From Bacteroidota bacterium (lineage in GTDB: Bacteria; Bacteroidota; Bacteroidia; UKL13-3), in contig CANHJJ010000016.1 of assembly GCA_947460565.1 (NCBI GenBank), forward strand, positions 1-14,604: DNA of 14,604 nucleotides. Direction: 5' to 3'. The notes under the pieces are model-generated. The model was not told the DNA's origin. It searched no databases and was given only the letters and a program-made list of their open reading frames with translations. Below, in pieces: positions 1-6,903 of this stretch (within the stretch, counting starts at the first letter, position 1; the number at the start of each line of letters is the position of its first letter). The position numbers were made by a program, and so were the translations under genes.

Positions 1-1014
1 ATCATCCACCACAAAATAATAGTTCAATTGATCAGGTGCAATGTAGCAATCAACAGGGTTTTTAAAGCGTAATGGTTCATACATGAACCGATTGGCTTTG
101 CTGAAATCAAAATTTAAAAATTGGCTTGATTCTCCATATTGAGTCCCAACATCTGGATTGTCAATCACATTAATGGCTAATGCTCTAAATTCAATGGTTT
201 TGCTTTTATCTGCCAAGGTGCTAAAGAAACTTTTGCTTGTACTTACACCTTGCAAACGTTGAGGTGGTGCAGCATTGGTGGCAATGGCACTTAAACCCAC
301 ACAAGACTTTAAGCTTGATTCATTTGGATTCAATCCTTGAGAATAGCTTATATTGTTCATGTTTTTATCAAACACAAGTACACCATTATCTGGCACCGCC
401 ACAGTTGAATTTACATCATTTCTAGGTCCGGTCCTACTTACATAAAGAGTGTTATCATATAAAGTTGCCAAACCAGTAAACTGAACTGCAACATCATCGG
501 CACCTCTGAAACTTGTTTGTGCTCTGCTTGCATCACAATTAGGGTGAACCAATGTATCAAGGAATTGCGCATTGCCTTGACTAACATTAATGATATGAAA
601 TATGGCTGCAAAATTTACCGAGTCGTTTAGCATTTTTCTTCCTGCTACAAACACATGTAATCGCCTATCTTGGGTAACATCTGTGGCACCTGGAATTACC
701 ATTGAATAAACCCTTTTGCCATTAGGATCAAATACCGATAAGCGATTGTCTTTGATATCGGCTGGGTTCATGTCTTCCACAACGTAAGTCATTTCATCAT
801 AACCTACGAAAACATCTACCGGTGCTGTAACACCTGTGATAAAAGGATATAGAGGCACATAACCCACAGAATTGATTACCAAATTGGGGTCTATTTGTCC
901 TTGCTGAAAAACTTGGTCAGAGGTTGCATTCTTTTTGTCGCCAAAAAATGAACACGAGCTCAGTGTACCCAAAAGTACAATCCATATAAGTGTATATTTA
1001 CTATAAACTTTCAT
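1..1014 (-). CDS. Lipoprotein, probably beta-propeller-like, 3' end outside the window
   Basis: This frame is open from an ATG at 1014 to the window edge: 338 codons with no stop. The N-terminus is a lipoprotein signal peptide: Lys near the start, a hydrophobic stretch (LIWIVLLGTL) and a lipobox LSSC with Cys21 as the lipidated residue. The mature part contains segments such as DNRLSVFDPNGKRVY and NTLYVS...GVLVFDKNM, which resemble strands of NHL/YncE-like beta-propellers; that fold is inferred, not certain. It probably sits in the envelope facing the periplasm or surface. The ATG directly follows the TAA of the PorV/PorQ-like gene (no intervening base), so the two are very likely co-transcribed and translationally coupled. 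I do not recognise a specific family and assign no substrate. The C-terminus is missing because of the window boundary, not because of a mutation. Confidence 0.85.
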   Translation of the reverse strand, partial: MKVYSKYTLIWIVLLGTLSSCSFFGDKKNATSDQVFQQGQIDPNLVINSVGYVPLYPFITGVTAPVDVFVGYDEMTYVVEDMNPADIKDNRLSVFDPNGKRVYSMVIPGATDVTQDRRLHVFVAGRKMLNDSVNFAAIFHIINVSQGNAQFLDTLVHPNCDASRAQTSFRGADDVAVQFTGLATLYDNTLYVSRTGPRNDVNSTVAVPDNGVLVFDKNMNNISYSQGLNPNESSLKSCVGLSAIATNAAPPQRLQGVSTSKSFFSTLADKSKTIEFRALAINVIDNPDVGTQYGESSQFLNFDFSKANRFMYEPLRFKNPVDCYIAPDQLNYYFVVDD

Positions 1015-2019
1015 TTATCTGATGGTTAATGCCAATGTAATACGATTTAAATTTCCTAAGCGCTGTTTGCTCACCATGCTGTAATCAAACGATAGCAAAT
1101 ACTTGCTATAGGGTAGTTTTATCCCCATTCCAATGGGTGGAAAATTATAGCCTTCGTCTGCACCAAACTCCCATCCTGTTCTCACATGCAGTAGTCTCTT
1201 CAATGAATATTCTGCACCTGTGCTAAAAGTTTCGTTGTTGTCGGTTGGGTGATTTAATTGTCCTGCCAATGTAAGCTTATGCATGCCTTTATTGATAGGG
1301 TCGAAAGCCACACCCACTCTAAATGCCGCGGGGGCTGATACTTCGCTGAAATTATTTATTTTTTGTTCACCACTCAATTTCAAAACACTCACGTTTCCTT
1401 CAGGAGAAACGTTCATACCAAAGTTGCTAAATGAAACTCCAAAACGAGAACCCATCAAGCCAATATTGTATTTCAAACCTAAGTCAAAAAGGACATCATT
1501 GGTTTGCACATCGCTAAAGGATTCGTGAGCCCATTTACCTGTCATACCAAATGAGAAAGATTGGGTTAGTATTTTGGCATAAGTAAGACCAATTAAAGTA
1601 TTGTTTACATTCACTTTTCTTCCTGTACCGAAAGGTTGAAGTTCGGTAGTTTCTTCCATGTCGGCAAAGTTTAGCGACATCACGCTTACACCCACATAGC
1701 TTAGTTTACCCGGCTTAAAAACCACACCTGCAAAATTCACAGTATTGTTAGCAAAATAGCGGGTGTGCGAAGCCATGATGGATACCTTTCCAGTGTCAAG
1801 GCCTGTTATCCCTGCTGGGTTCCAGTAAAGTGCCGACACATCATTCACCAAACCTATAACCGCACCGCCCATAGCGGTTGAGCGAGCATCCGGGGCGATT
1901 TTTAAAAATTGCATGCCACTTCCTCCTGTGCGTGAGCTACCAAAGGATGGTAAAACATCTTGAGCACGAGTTGTATAACAAACAAATCCGATGAGTATAA
2001 ATAGTAATATTCTACGCAT
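1015..2019 (-). CDS. PorV/PorQ family outer-membrane beta-barrel protein
   Basis: The protein is 334 aa from the ATG at 2019. That start gives a compact signal peptide, MRR followed by a hydrophobic core and ending TTRAQ, which is typical of Bacteroidota exported proteins. An ATG at 2052 would add 11 residues and is less attractive. The mature N-terminus carries the family signature FLKIAPDARSTAMGGA, then a segment ending LYWNPAGIT. The remainder is alternating hydrophobic/polar beta-strand sequence ending in a strand (RITLALTIR), as expected for a FadL-like outer-membrane barrel. Known PorV and PorQ proteins work with the T9SS, PorV as the carrier of proteins bearing sorting domains. Many paralogues in the phylum have no assigned role, so this should be called a family member and not PorV itself. 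Its stop codon abuts the start of the downstream lipoprotein gene, which suggests an outer-membrane pair. Confidence 0.88.
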   Translation of the reverse strand: MRRILLFILIGFVCYTTRAQDVLPSFGSSRTGGSGMQFLKIAPDARSTAMGGAVIGLVNDVSALYWNPAGITGLDTGKVSIMASHTRYFANNTVNFAGVVFKPGKLSYVGVSVMSLNFADMEETTELQPFGTGRKVNVNNTLIGLTYAKILTQSFSFGMTGKWAHESFSDVQTNDVLFDLGLKYNIGLMGSRFGVSFSNFGMNVSPEGNVSVLKLSGEQKINNFSEVSAPAAFRVGVAFDPINKGMHKLTLAGQLNHPTDNNETFSTGAEYSLKRLLHVRTGWEFGADEGYNFPPIGMGIKLPYSKYLLSFDYSMVSKQRLGNLNRITLALTIR

Positions 2020-2185
2020 ATAAAGTATGGCAATGTAAAATATATTTTTCAATAAAAGCGGGTTAAATATTTGTTATTGAAATAGGCTTAAAATGACTTT
2101 TTGCTATTAAGTATGATGTTTTGTTTTTTTGCTTATAAAAGCAAATAAGCTATTTCTAAAACAATGTGCCTATATGTTCAATATT

Positions 2186-2920
2186 TTACTCAATATTGAG
2201 CATTGCCATGGTTTTTTGCGAAGCCATTTGTTCGGCTAGTTTCTTAGAAGCATGTTCTGCTTGGCCTTTGGGTTCTTTGTTTAGCAATACTATTACTTTG
2301 TATTGTTTAATCTTATTACTGCTGTCTTCGCTCACTTCAAATTCAAGTGTGGCACCATCTTTTTGGCTGTATTCAATCAATCGGCCTTTGAAATTGGTTT
2401 CAGTTTCTTTCAGCTTATCTACATCAAGGTGTATTTGAAGTAGGTTTTCAACAATAAAGTATTTTGCTTTTTTGTAGCCCGCATCCAAAAAAATAGCACC
2501 CACAAAAGCCTCAAGGGCATTGCCAAATATACTATTACGAAGGTTTATGTTTTGTAAGGCTTTGCGGTCGTATTCAACCAATTTGCTCAAACCAATTTTT
2601 AAAGCTAAATCGTTTAAGCTGGTACGGCTAACAATCTTTGAGCGTAGTTCTGTCAAAAATCCTTCGTTTTCGAAAGGATACTTTTTGAAAAGGTATTCAG
2701 CCACCACTGAATTAATAATGGCATCACCTAAATACTCTAAGCGTTCGTTGCTATCTTTAGTGCCATTCTCATGTATCTTGGCGGAAATAGAATGATGGCG
2801 CAAGGCCTGCTTGTAGCTTGCTATTTTGTTAGGAGCAAAACGGGTGATGTGCTTTAATTTTTTTCTAAAATCGCTGCTAGATGAAATATGAAGCTTAACA
2901 AAAGAAGTAATCCTTTTCAA
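2186..2920 (-). CDS. rnc: Ribonuclease III
   Basis: This is a 244-aa double-strand-specific endoribonuclease that processes rRNA precursors and other structured RNAs in the cytoplasm. The RNase III signature NERLEYLGDAIIN is at residues 58-70, with Glu59, Glu62 and Asp66 matching the E. coli metal-site residues E38, E41 and D45. The second catalytic segment, GNALEAFVGAIFLD (133-146), has Glu137 at the E117 position. Asn134 stands where E. coli has Asp114, a substitution I recall from other Bacteroidota. A C-terminal dsRNA-binding domain covers about 174-242 (FKGRLIEYSQKDG ... AEHASKKLAEQMA). Length is normal, with an N-terminal extension of about 20 residues relative to E. coli. It starts 12 nt after the fabF stop, and the order acpP-fabF-rnc is common in this phylum, so it is probably the last gene of that operon. 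Confidence 0.97.
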   Translation of the reverse strand: MKRITSFVKLHISSSSDFRKKLKHITRFAPNKIASYKQALRHHSISAKIHENGTKDSNERLEYLGDAIINSVVAEYLFKKYPFENEGFLTELRSKIVSRTSLNDLALKIGLSKLVEYDRKALQNINLRNSIFGNALEAFVGAIFLDAGYKKAKYFIVENLLQIHLDVDKLKETETNFKGRLIEYSQKDGATLEFEVSEDSSNKIKQYKVIVLLNKEPKGQAEHASKKLAEQMASQKTMAMLNIE

Positions 2921-2932
2921 TAGGCTTAAATA

Positions 2933-4186
2933 TTATTCTTCAAACTTTTTTAGAATCACAGAAGCATTATGTCCACCAAAACCAAAGGTATTACTTAGGG
3001 CATATTTAACTTCTCGGTGTTGTGCCTTGTTGAATGTTAAATTCAATTTAGGGTCAAAAGCAGGATCATCTGTAAAATGGTTGATGGTAGGCGGAATAAT
3101 TCCTTTAGTGATAGCCAATATGCAAGCTATCGCTTCAATGGCACCTGCTCCACCTAATAAGTGTCCTGTCATTGATTTGGTAGAACTTATATTTAGTTTA
3201 TAGGCATCTTCACCAAACACAGTTTGAATAGCTTTTATTTCTTGAGGGTCGCCTAACGGAGTAGAAGTTCCGTGAACGTTAATATAATCGATTTCTGAAG
3301 GTTGAATGCCAGCATCAGCTAATGCTACACGCATTACATTGGCTGCACCAAGTCCTTCAGGGTGCGGAGCTGTCATGTGATAAGCATCTGCAGTGGCACC
3401 ATAGCCCACTACTTCGGCATAAATTTTAGCACCACGGGCTTTTGCATGCTCATATTCTTCAAGAATCAAAGCGCCTGCACCTTCGCCTAAAACGAAACCA
3501 TCACGGTTTGCATCAAATGGACGAGAAGCTGTTTCAGGGCTATCGTTTCTTTCGGAAAGCGCTTTCATAGAGTTGAAGCCACCCATAGCGGCTTCGTTTA
3601 CTACTGCTTCAGAACCACCTGTTAGGATGGCATCCGCTCTGCCTGATTGGATATACATAAATGCATCTCCAATGGCATTGGTAGAAGTAGCGCAAGCTGA
3701 AACTACGGCAAAGTTTGGTCCTCTAAATCCGTATTTGATCGACAATAAGCCTGCGGCTATATCGGCAATCATCATCGGAATAAAGAAAGGACTGAAACGA
3801 GGTGTTCCGTCCCCTTTAGCAAAAGCAGTAACCTCATCCAAAAAGGTTTTTAAACCTCCAATACCTGAACCCCAAATAACGCCTACACGGTCTTTGTTTA
3901 CAGTTTCAAGGTTTAATCCACTATCTTTTACAGCTTCATCACTGGTGATGAGCGCAAATTGAGTGTATCTGTCCATACGTCTAGCTTCCTTTTTATCGAT
4001 AAACTGAAGTACATCAAGATTCTTAACCTCACAGGCAAACTTTGTTTTGAATTTAGATACGTCAAATTGAGTAACTGGTGCAGCACCACTTACTCCATTT
4101 GACAATCCATTCCAATACTCCTGAAGATTGTTACCAATGGGAGTTACGGCACCAAGGCCTGTAACAACAACTCTGCGGATTGGCAT
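2933..4186 (-). CDS. fabF: Beta-ketoacyl-ACP synthase II
   Basis: This 417-aa protein is the elongating condensing enzyme of type II fatty-acid synthesis. It joins malonyl-ACP to an acyl chain held on its active-site cysteine and releases CO2. The thiolase fold is complete: N-terminal RRVVVTGLGAVTPIGN (4-19), nucleophile Cys165 in VVSACATSTNAIG, His305 in NVHGTSTPLGDP, Lys337 and His342 in STKSMTGHLLGGAGA, and the glycine-rich FGFGGHN loop near 401-407. The Cys-His-His triad and the full length argue for FabF/KAS II over FabH. Overlap in specificity with FabB cannot be excluded from sequence alone. The gene lies 35 nt downstream of acpP, which encodes its substrate carrier, and 12 nt upstream of rnc in the same direction, so a single transcript is likely. 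Confidence 0.97.
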   Translation of the reverse strand: MPIRRVVVTGLGAVTPIGNNLQEYWNGLSNGVSGAAPVTQFDVSKFKTKFACEVKNLDVLQFIDKKEARRMDRYTQFALITSDEAVKDSGLNLETVNKDRVGVIWGSGIGGLKTFLDEVTAFAKGDGTPRFSPFFIPMMIADIAAGLLSIKYGFRGPNFAVVSACATSTNAIGDAFMYIQSGRADAILTGGSEAVVNEAAMGGFNSMKALSERNDSPETASRPFDANRDGFVLGEGAGALILEEYEHAKARGAKIYAEVVGYGATADAYHMTAPHPEGLGAANVMRVALADAGIQPSEIDYINVHGTSTPLGDPQEIKAIQTVFGEDAYKLNISSTKSMTGHLLGGAGAIEAIACILAITKGIIPPTINHFTDDPAFDPKLNLTFNKAQHREVKYALSNTFGFGGHNASVILKKFEE

Positions 4187-4221
4187 GTAGGAATTTTTTG
4201 GGATAAAGTTTAGTTTTAGTT

Positions 4222-4464
4222 TTACTTGGGTTGTACGTTGCTTTCTATGTAGGAAACTGCTTGCCCAACTGTGCCAATCTTCTCAGCCTGATCGTCTGGT
4301 ATGGCAATGTTAAATTCTTTTTCAAATTCCATGATTAGTTCAACAGTGTCTAAAGAATCTGCGCCTAAATCGTTGGTGAAACTCGCTTCATCGTTGATTT
4401 CTGCTTCTTCTACACCTAGCTTGTCCATAATGATGGTTTTTACTCTTCCTCTGATGTCTGACAT
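4222..4464 (-). CDS. acpP: Acyl carrier protein
   Basis: This is an 80-aa acidic, helical protein that carries growing fatty-acyl chains as thioesters on a 4'-phosphopantetheine arm in the cytoplasm. The attachment site is Ser37 in the motif GADSLDTVELIMEFE (residues 34-48), which matches the ACP consensus exactly. The flanking helices (SDIRGRVKTIIMDKLGV at the N-terminus, IPDDQAEKIGTVGQAVSYI near the C-terminus) and the length are standard. It is the first gene of acpP-fabF-rnc and diverges from the IPExxxVDY-family gene across a 106-nt AT-rich spacer (4465-4570). I could not find a perfect phylum-type promoter on the minus strand of that spacer, only a TTATTTGC that is one base short of the usual spacing. 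Confidence 0.97.
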   Translation of the reverse strand: MSDIRGRVKTIIMDKLGVEEAEINDEASFTNDLGADSLDTVELIMEFEKEFNIAIPDDQAEKIGTVGQAVSYIESNVQPK

Positions 4465-4538
4465 TTTAGTTAGTATTTAATTAGTGACTGCAAATAAATA
4501 AGATTTTTAATAAAAAACATAAATTTTAAATCAACCAT

Positions 4539-4546
4539 TATTTTTG
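4539..4546 (+). promoter_or_regulatory. Candidate Bacteroidota -7 promoter element for the IPExxxVDY gene
   Basis: TATTTTTG matches the TAnnTTTG -7 consensus and lies 24 nt before the chosen ATG at 4571. This predicts a short leader and argues against the ATG at 4544, which falls inside the element. No clear TTG -33 element is present at the right distance, so the call rests on one half of the promoter. Confidence 0.45.
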
Positions 4547-4570
4547 TGGCACCTAAATAATCACTTAAAT

Positions 4571-4999
4571 ATGTCATTTCCCAAAAAGTTAAGCCTAGAT
4601 ATTGAGCAGGAAGCGGAGATTTCACTCTTCGGAATTGTGTGTGACAAAAAAATATCAAAACTGGCTTGGTTGATAAATAATACAGGCTTTTACGACTTTG
4701 AAAAAATAGAAGACCTTGACCTAACGGGCTACAACCCAGCAGATATAAATAGCTACATGCGCATGCAAAGTGTGGACGAAGAAAATCACCTCACTTATAT
4801 TTTGGTGGAAAATAAAAATGAAAAAAGATACTTGGCCTCTGAATTGAAAAGCCTAAATTACCTATTAATAGTGAAAGGGGGTTTGGATTTTTTTGTGGCT
4901 GATGATTGTATCAAAAGCATCAATAAAATTCCTGAAATAAAATTCATTAGCAGCATCGAACCCGAAAAACTGAAGTCGAATTTGAGTTTGATTCTCTGA
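4571..4999 (+). CDS. IPExxxVDY family protein (function unknown)
   Basis: This is a 142-aa protein starting MSFPKKLSLDIEQE. The ATG at 4571 is preferred over an in-frame ATG at 4544 because the longer version would start inside a promoter-like element. The middle region EISLFGIVCDKKISKLAWLINN and the C-terminal IPEIKFISSIEPEKLKSNL resemble the Bacteroidota IPExxxVDY family, which is named for its C-terminal motif. Here the last part of that motif is degenerate (IPE followed by ISSIEP instead of VDY/VDP). I see no signal peptide or membrane segment, so it is probably cytoplasmic. In many Bacteroidota I know of, members lie in the same direction just after acpP-fabF-rnc and before pyk. Here the gene sits next to acpP but diverges from it. 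It converges on the aminotransferase gene with a 14-nt gap. No biochemical role is known to me. Confidence 0.8.
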   Translation: MSFPKKLSLDIEQEAEISLFGIVCDKKISKLAWLINNTGFYDFEKIEDLDLTGYNPADINSYMRMQSVDEENHLTYILVENKNEKRYLASELKSLNYLLIVKGGLDFFVADDCIKSINKIPEIKFISSIEPEKLKSNLSLIL

Positions 5000-5013
5000 T
5001 TCGCTAGTAAATT

Positions 5014-6297
5014 TTACTTTTTATTTATATTTAATTCCAATTTTGAAAGTGCTGTTTCAAGTTTTTGCAACATATTAGGGATATCCTCTTCTTTTAAAGT
5101 TCCCACCGAAATTCTGTACCAATCTGTTCCATTTTCGCAGCCAAAGGCAGTGAATGGCACAAGCGCCAATTGGGCGTGGTTTAATAAAAATTGGGTAATG
5201 TCGTTTGTTGATTCAATTTTGTTTCCTTCAGGATTGGTAGCGCCCATGATAGCAAATTGAGCTGTCAGATAAATAGCACCTTCAGGTTTTATGATTTGAA
5301 CCGGATAGCCTTTGGCTTTCAAATGCTCGAATCCATTGTAAATGGCATCAAACCTGTAACTTATTTTAACTTTTAATTCATCAAGGTAAATATTCAAAGA
5401 TTTGGGATTTGATAGAAATTGAGCAGTAGCAACTTGTTCTGCCCTTGGCGCCCAAGCTCCAATATGGCCAATAATGGCTTTCATTTTGCTAATAATCTCT
5501 TCTGGGCCTAATCCCCAGCCAACCCTAACACCCGTAGCAGCTAAGGATTTTGAAATGCCATCTACAAAAATGGTATACTTTTTCATTTCAGGACTTAATG
5601 AGATTGGGTTTTCATGCTCAATACCATCTGCCCTTAATATCCAATAAATTTGGTCAAACATTACATACAAAGGTTTTTGTTTGCCCTCACGTCTTTTGTT
5701 TTCCGCTAACACTAGGTCGCATATTTTTGTTAATTCTTCTTTTCTAAAAGTTGTCCCTGTTGGGTTTAATGGCGAACACAAGGCTAGCAAAACTGCCTCA
5801 CTCAAATAAGGCGCTAAATCTTCGGCTGTTGGCATAAAACCATCTTCAGCCCTTGTTGGTACTTCTATTTTTTGAGCATCACTAAGGTGACAGTAGTGAT
5901 TGTTATTCCATGATGGCAAAGGGTAAATTACTTTGTCTCCTGGGTCAACAATGGTTTGGTAAATGGCGTATATCAATGGACGACCACCACCTGCTATCAT
6001 GATTTCATCATAGGTGAAATCTAAGTTTTCATAGGTCTTAATGAAATTTAAAACAGCCGTTTTCAATTCGGCCACCCCATCTGCAGGAGGGTAATTGGTT
6101 TGCTTATTTTTATATGCATCAATAATAAAGTTTTCTAAAGCACTAGGTATAGAAAAAATATGAGGATTAAAGTCGCCAATGGTTAGGTTGTATATTGAGT
6201 CTCCTTCTTTTATTTTTTGATTTATTTCGTTGCCAAGCTTTATAATTTCAGAGCCAATAAGCGTTGAGGCTTTCAAAGATATATTTTGCATAGTCAA
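5014..6297 (-). CDS. Pyridoxal-phosphate-dependent class I aminotransferase, aspartate-aminotransferase-like
   Basis: This is a 427-aa cytoplasmic fold-type I PLP enzyme that should transfer an amino group between an amino acid and a 2-oxo acid. Visible active-site elements are the GGGRPLIYAIYQ cofactor-phosphate loop (103-114), PLPSW with Trp130 where AspATs stack on the pyridine ring, Asn178 in SPLNPTG, Asp215 and Tyr218 in FDQIYW, the Schiff-base Lys250 in DGISKSLAATGVRVGW, and the substrate carboxylate-binding Arg395 in WYRISVG. Length is slightly above the usual 390-400, with polar inserts around 200-210 and 350-365. The likely class is aspartate/prephenate or broad-specificity aminotransferase; the exact substrate cannot be read from sequence. 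Start ATG at 6297; an ATG two codons in (6291) is equally possible. It is convergent with the IPExxxVDY-family gene and 108 nt downstream of the DUF2809-like gene. Confidence 0.93.
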   Translation of the reverse strand: MTMQNISLKASTLIGSEIIKLGNEINQKIKEGDSIYNLTIGDFNPHIFSIPSALENFIIDAYKNKQTNYPPADGVAELKTAVLNFIKTYENLDFTYDEIMIAGGGRPLIYAIYQTIVDPGDKVIYPLPSWNNNHYCHLSDAQKIEVPTRAEDGFMPTAEDLAPYLSEAVLLALCSPLNPTGTTFRKEELTKICDLVLAENKRREGKQKPLYVMFDQIYWILRADGIEHENPISLSPEMKKYTIFVDGISKSLAATGVRVGWGLGPEEIISKMKAIIGHIGAWAPRAEQVATAQFLSNPKSLNIYLDELKVKISYRFDAIYNGFEHLKAKGYPVQIIKPEGAIYLTAQFAIMGATNPEGNKIESTNDITQFLLNHAQLALVPFTAFGCENGTDWYRISVGTLKEEDIPNMLQKLETALSKLELNINKK

Positions 6298-6405
6298 AAC
6301 TATTCTTTCATATTTAAAATAAAAATATTTTTTGGCAGGTTTTGGCCAAAGGTTTATCAGGTAAATGAAAATTGGTTAATTGAGGATGTTTTAAGAATTA
6401 ATATT

Positions 6406-6792
6406 TTATCTATTCCCGTATGCAATTTTCTCTAATAAAAACATAGCAGAAACACCCAATATATAAGCCATGATATCTGACCATAAGAAACCGAAACCTA
6501 GTATAAGGCCTCCCAATCTTGTATTTCTAATGGCATCTATCCAAGGGGCATTATAGAATTGACTCAATTCAATGGCATAACAAAACAAAATGCTATAAAA
6601 TCCCACACGATTGACAGACCAAGATTTGCCAATGGTTGCTATCATTAGATAAATCATAACTGCCCATAAGGCATCGCCTAAGTAAGTATTAATCACATCA
6701 GGCAATAGATAACTAAACTTACGCGAAAGCAAACCAAGACAAACTACCAAAAGGGTAGAGGGAATGTATAGGATTGGATTGCGGTGGGGCAT
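6406..6792 (-). CDS. DUF2809-like small integral membrane protein
   Basis: This is a 128-aa protein with about four hydrophobic segments (roughly 7-24, 38-54, 62-78 and 93-120), so it lies in the inner membrane. Features that fit DUF2809 are LGLLSRK (19-25), the YLGDALWAVMIY block (37-48), the glutamate in the third helix (CYAIELSQFY, Glu75), W84 with D85 and R89 in the following loop, and LGFGFLWSDIMAYILG (98-113). No enzymatic role is established for the family; a distant relation to VanZ-like proteins is sometimes suggested. It lies between the aminotransferase and the NHL protein on the same strand, with 108- and 111-nt spacers, so an operon is not clearly indicated. Start is the ATG at 6792, giving a short polar N-terminus. 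Confidence 0.8.
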   Translation of the reverse strand: MPHRNPILYIPSTLLVVCLGLLSRKFSYLLPDVINTYLGDALWAVMIYLMIATIGKSWSVNRVGFYSILFCYAIELSQFYNAPWIDAIRNTRLGGLILGFGFLWSDIMAYILGVSAMFLLEKIAYGNR

Positions 6793-6822
6793 TGTTATTG
6801 TTAGAAATTGTTTTAAATATTA

Positions 6823-6878
6823 AAGGATTCAAATCCTTGTTATCTGTTATTCGACATGCGCTACTTTAACATGTCGAA
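6823..6878. repeat. Two adjacent intergenic palindromes (REP-like candidate)
   Basis: The spacer between the NHL gene and the DUF2809-like gene holds two perfect inverted repeats. The first has 7-nt arms (AAGGATT/AATCCTT, 6823-6838) around a 2-nt centre. The second has 9-nt arms (TTCGACATG/CATGTCGAA, 6850-6858 and 6870-6878) around an 11-nt loop. Neither is followed by a T-run on either strand, so a simple terminator is unlikely. They may be a dispersed intergenic element, but only one copy is visible here. Confidence 0.55.
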
Positions 6879-6903
6879 CAGCTGGTAATAGAAATGTAAA
6901 TTC

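Noticed and set aside
237..425. 62-aa plus-strand open frame opposite the partial lipoprotein gene
   Set aside because: The minus frame is open over the whole 1014 nt with a proper lipobox; this one is its shadow.
2131..2150. Hairpin GCTTAT/ATAAGC after rnc as a terminator
   Set aside because: On the rnc strand the stem is followed by A residues, not T, and the loop can also pair in an alternative way, so termination is not supported.
3573..3962. 129-aa plus-strand open frame inside fabF
   Set aside because: Antisense to the conserved catalytic region of FabF, with no independent support.
4470..4658. 62-aa open frame on the minus strand between acpP and the IPExxxVDY gene
   Set aside because: It overlaps the start of the well-supported plus-strand gene and its promoter, has no family resemblance, and no usable start context.
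5006..5018. AGTAAA/TTTACT palindrome between the convergent IPExxxVDY and aminotransferase genes as a bidirectional terminator
   Set aside because: Only a one-base centre and six A/T-rich pairs, so it cannot fold as a normal hairpin; a T-run follows but the evidence is too thin.
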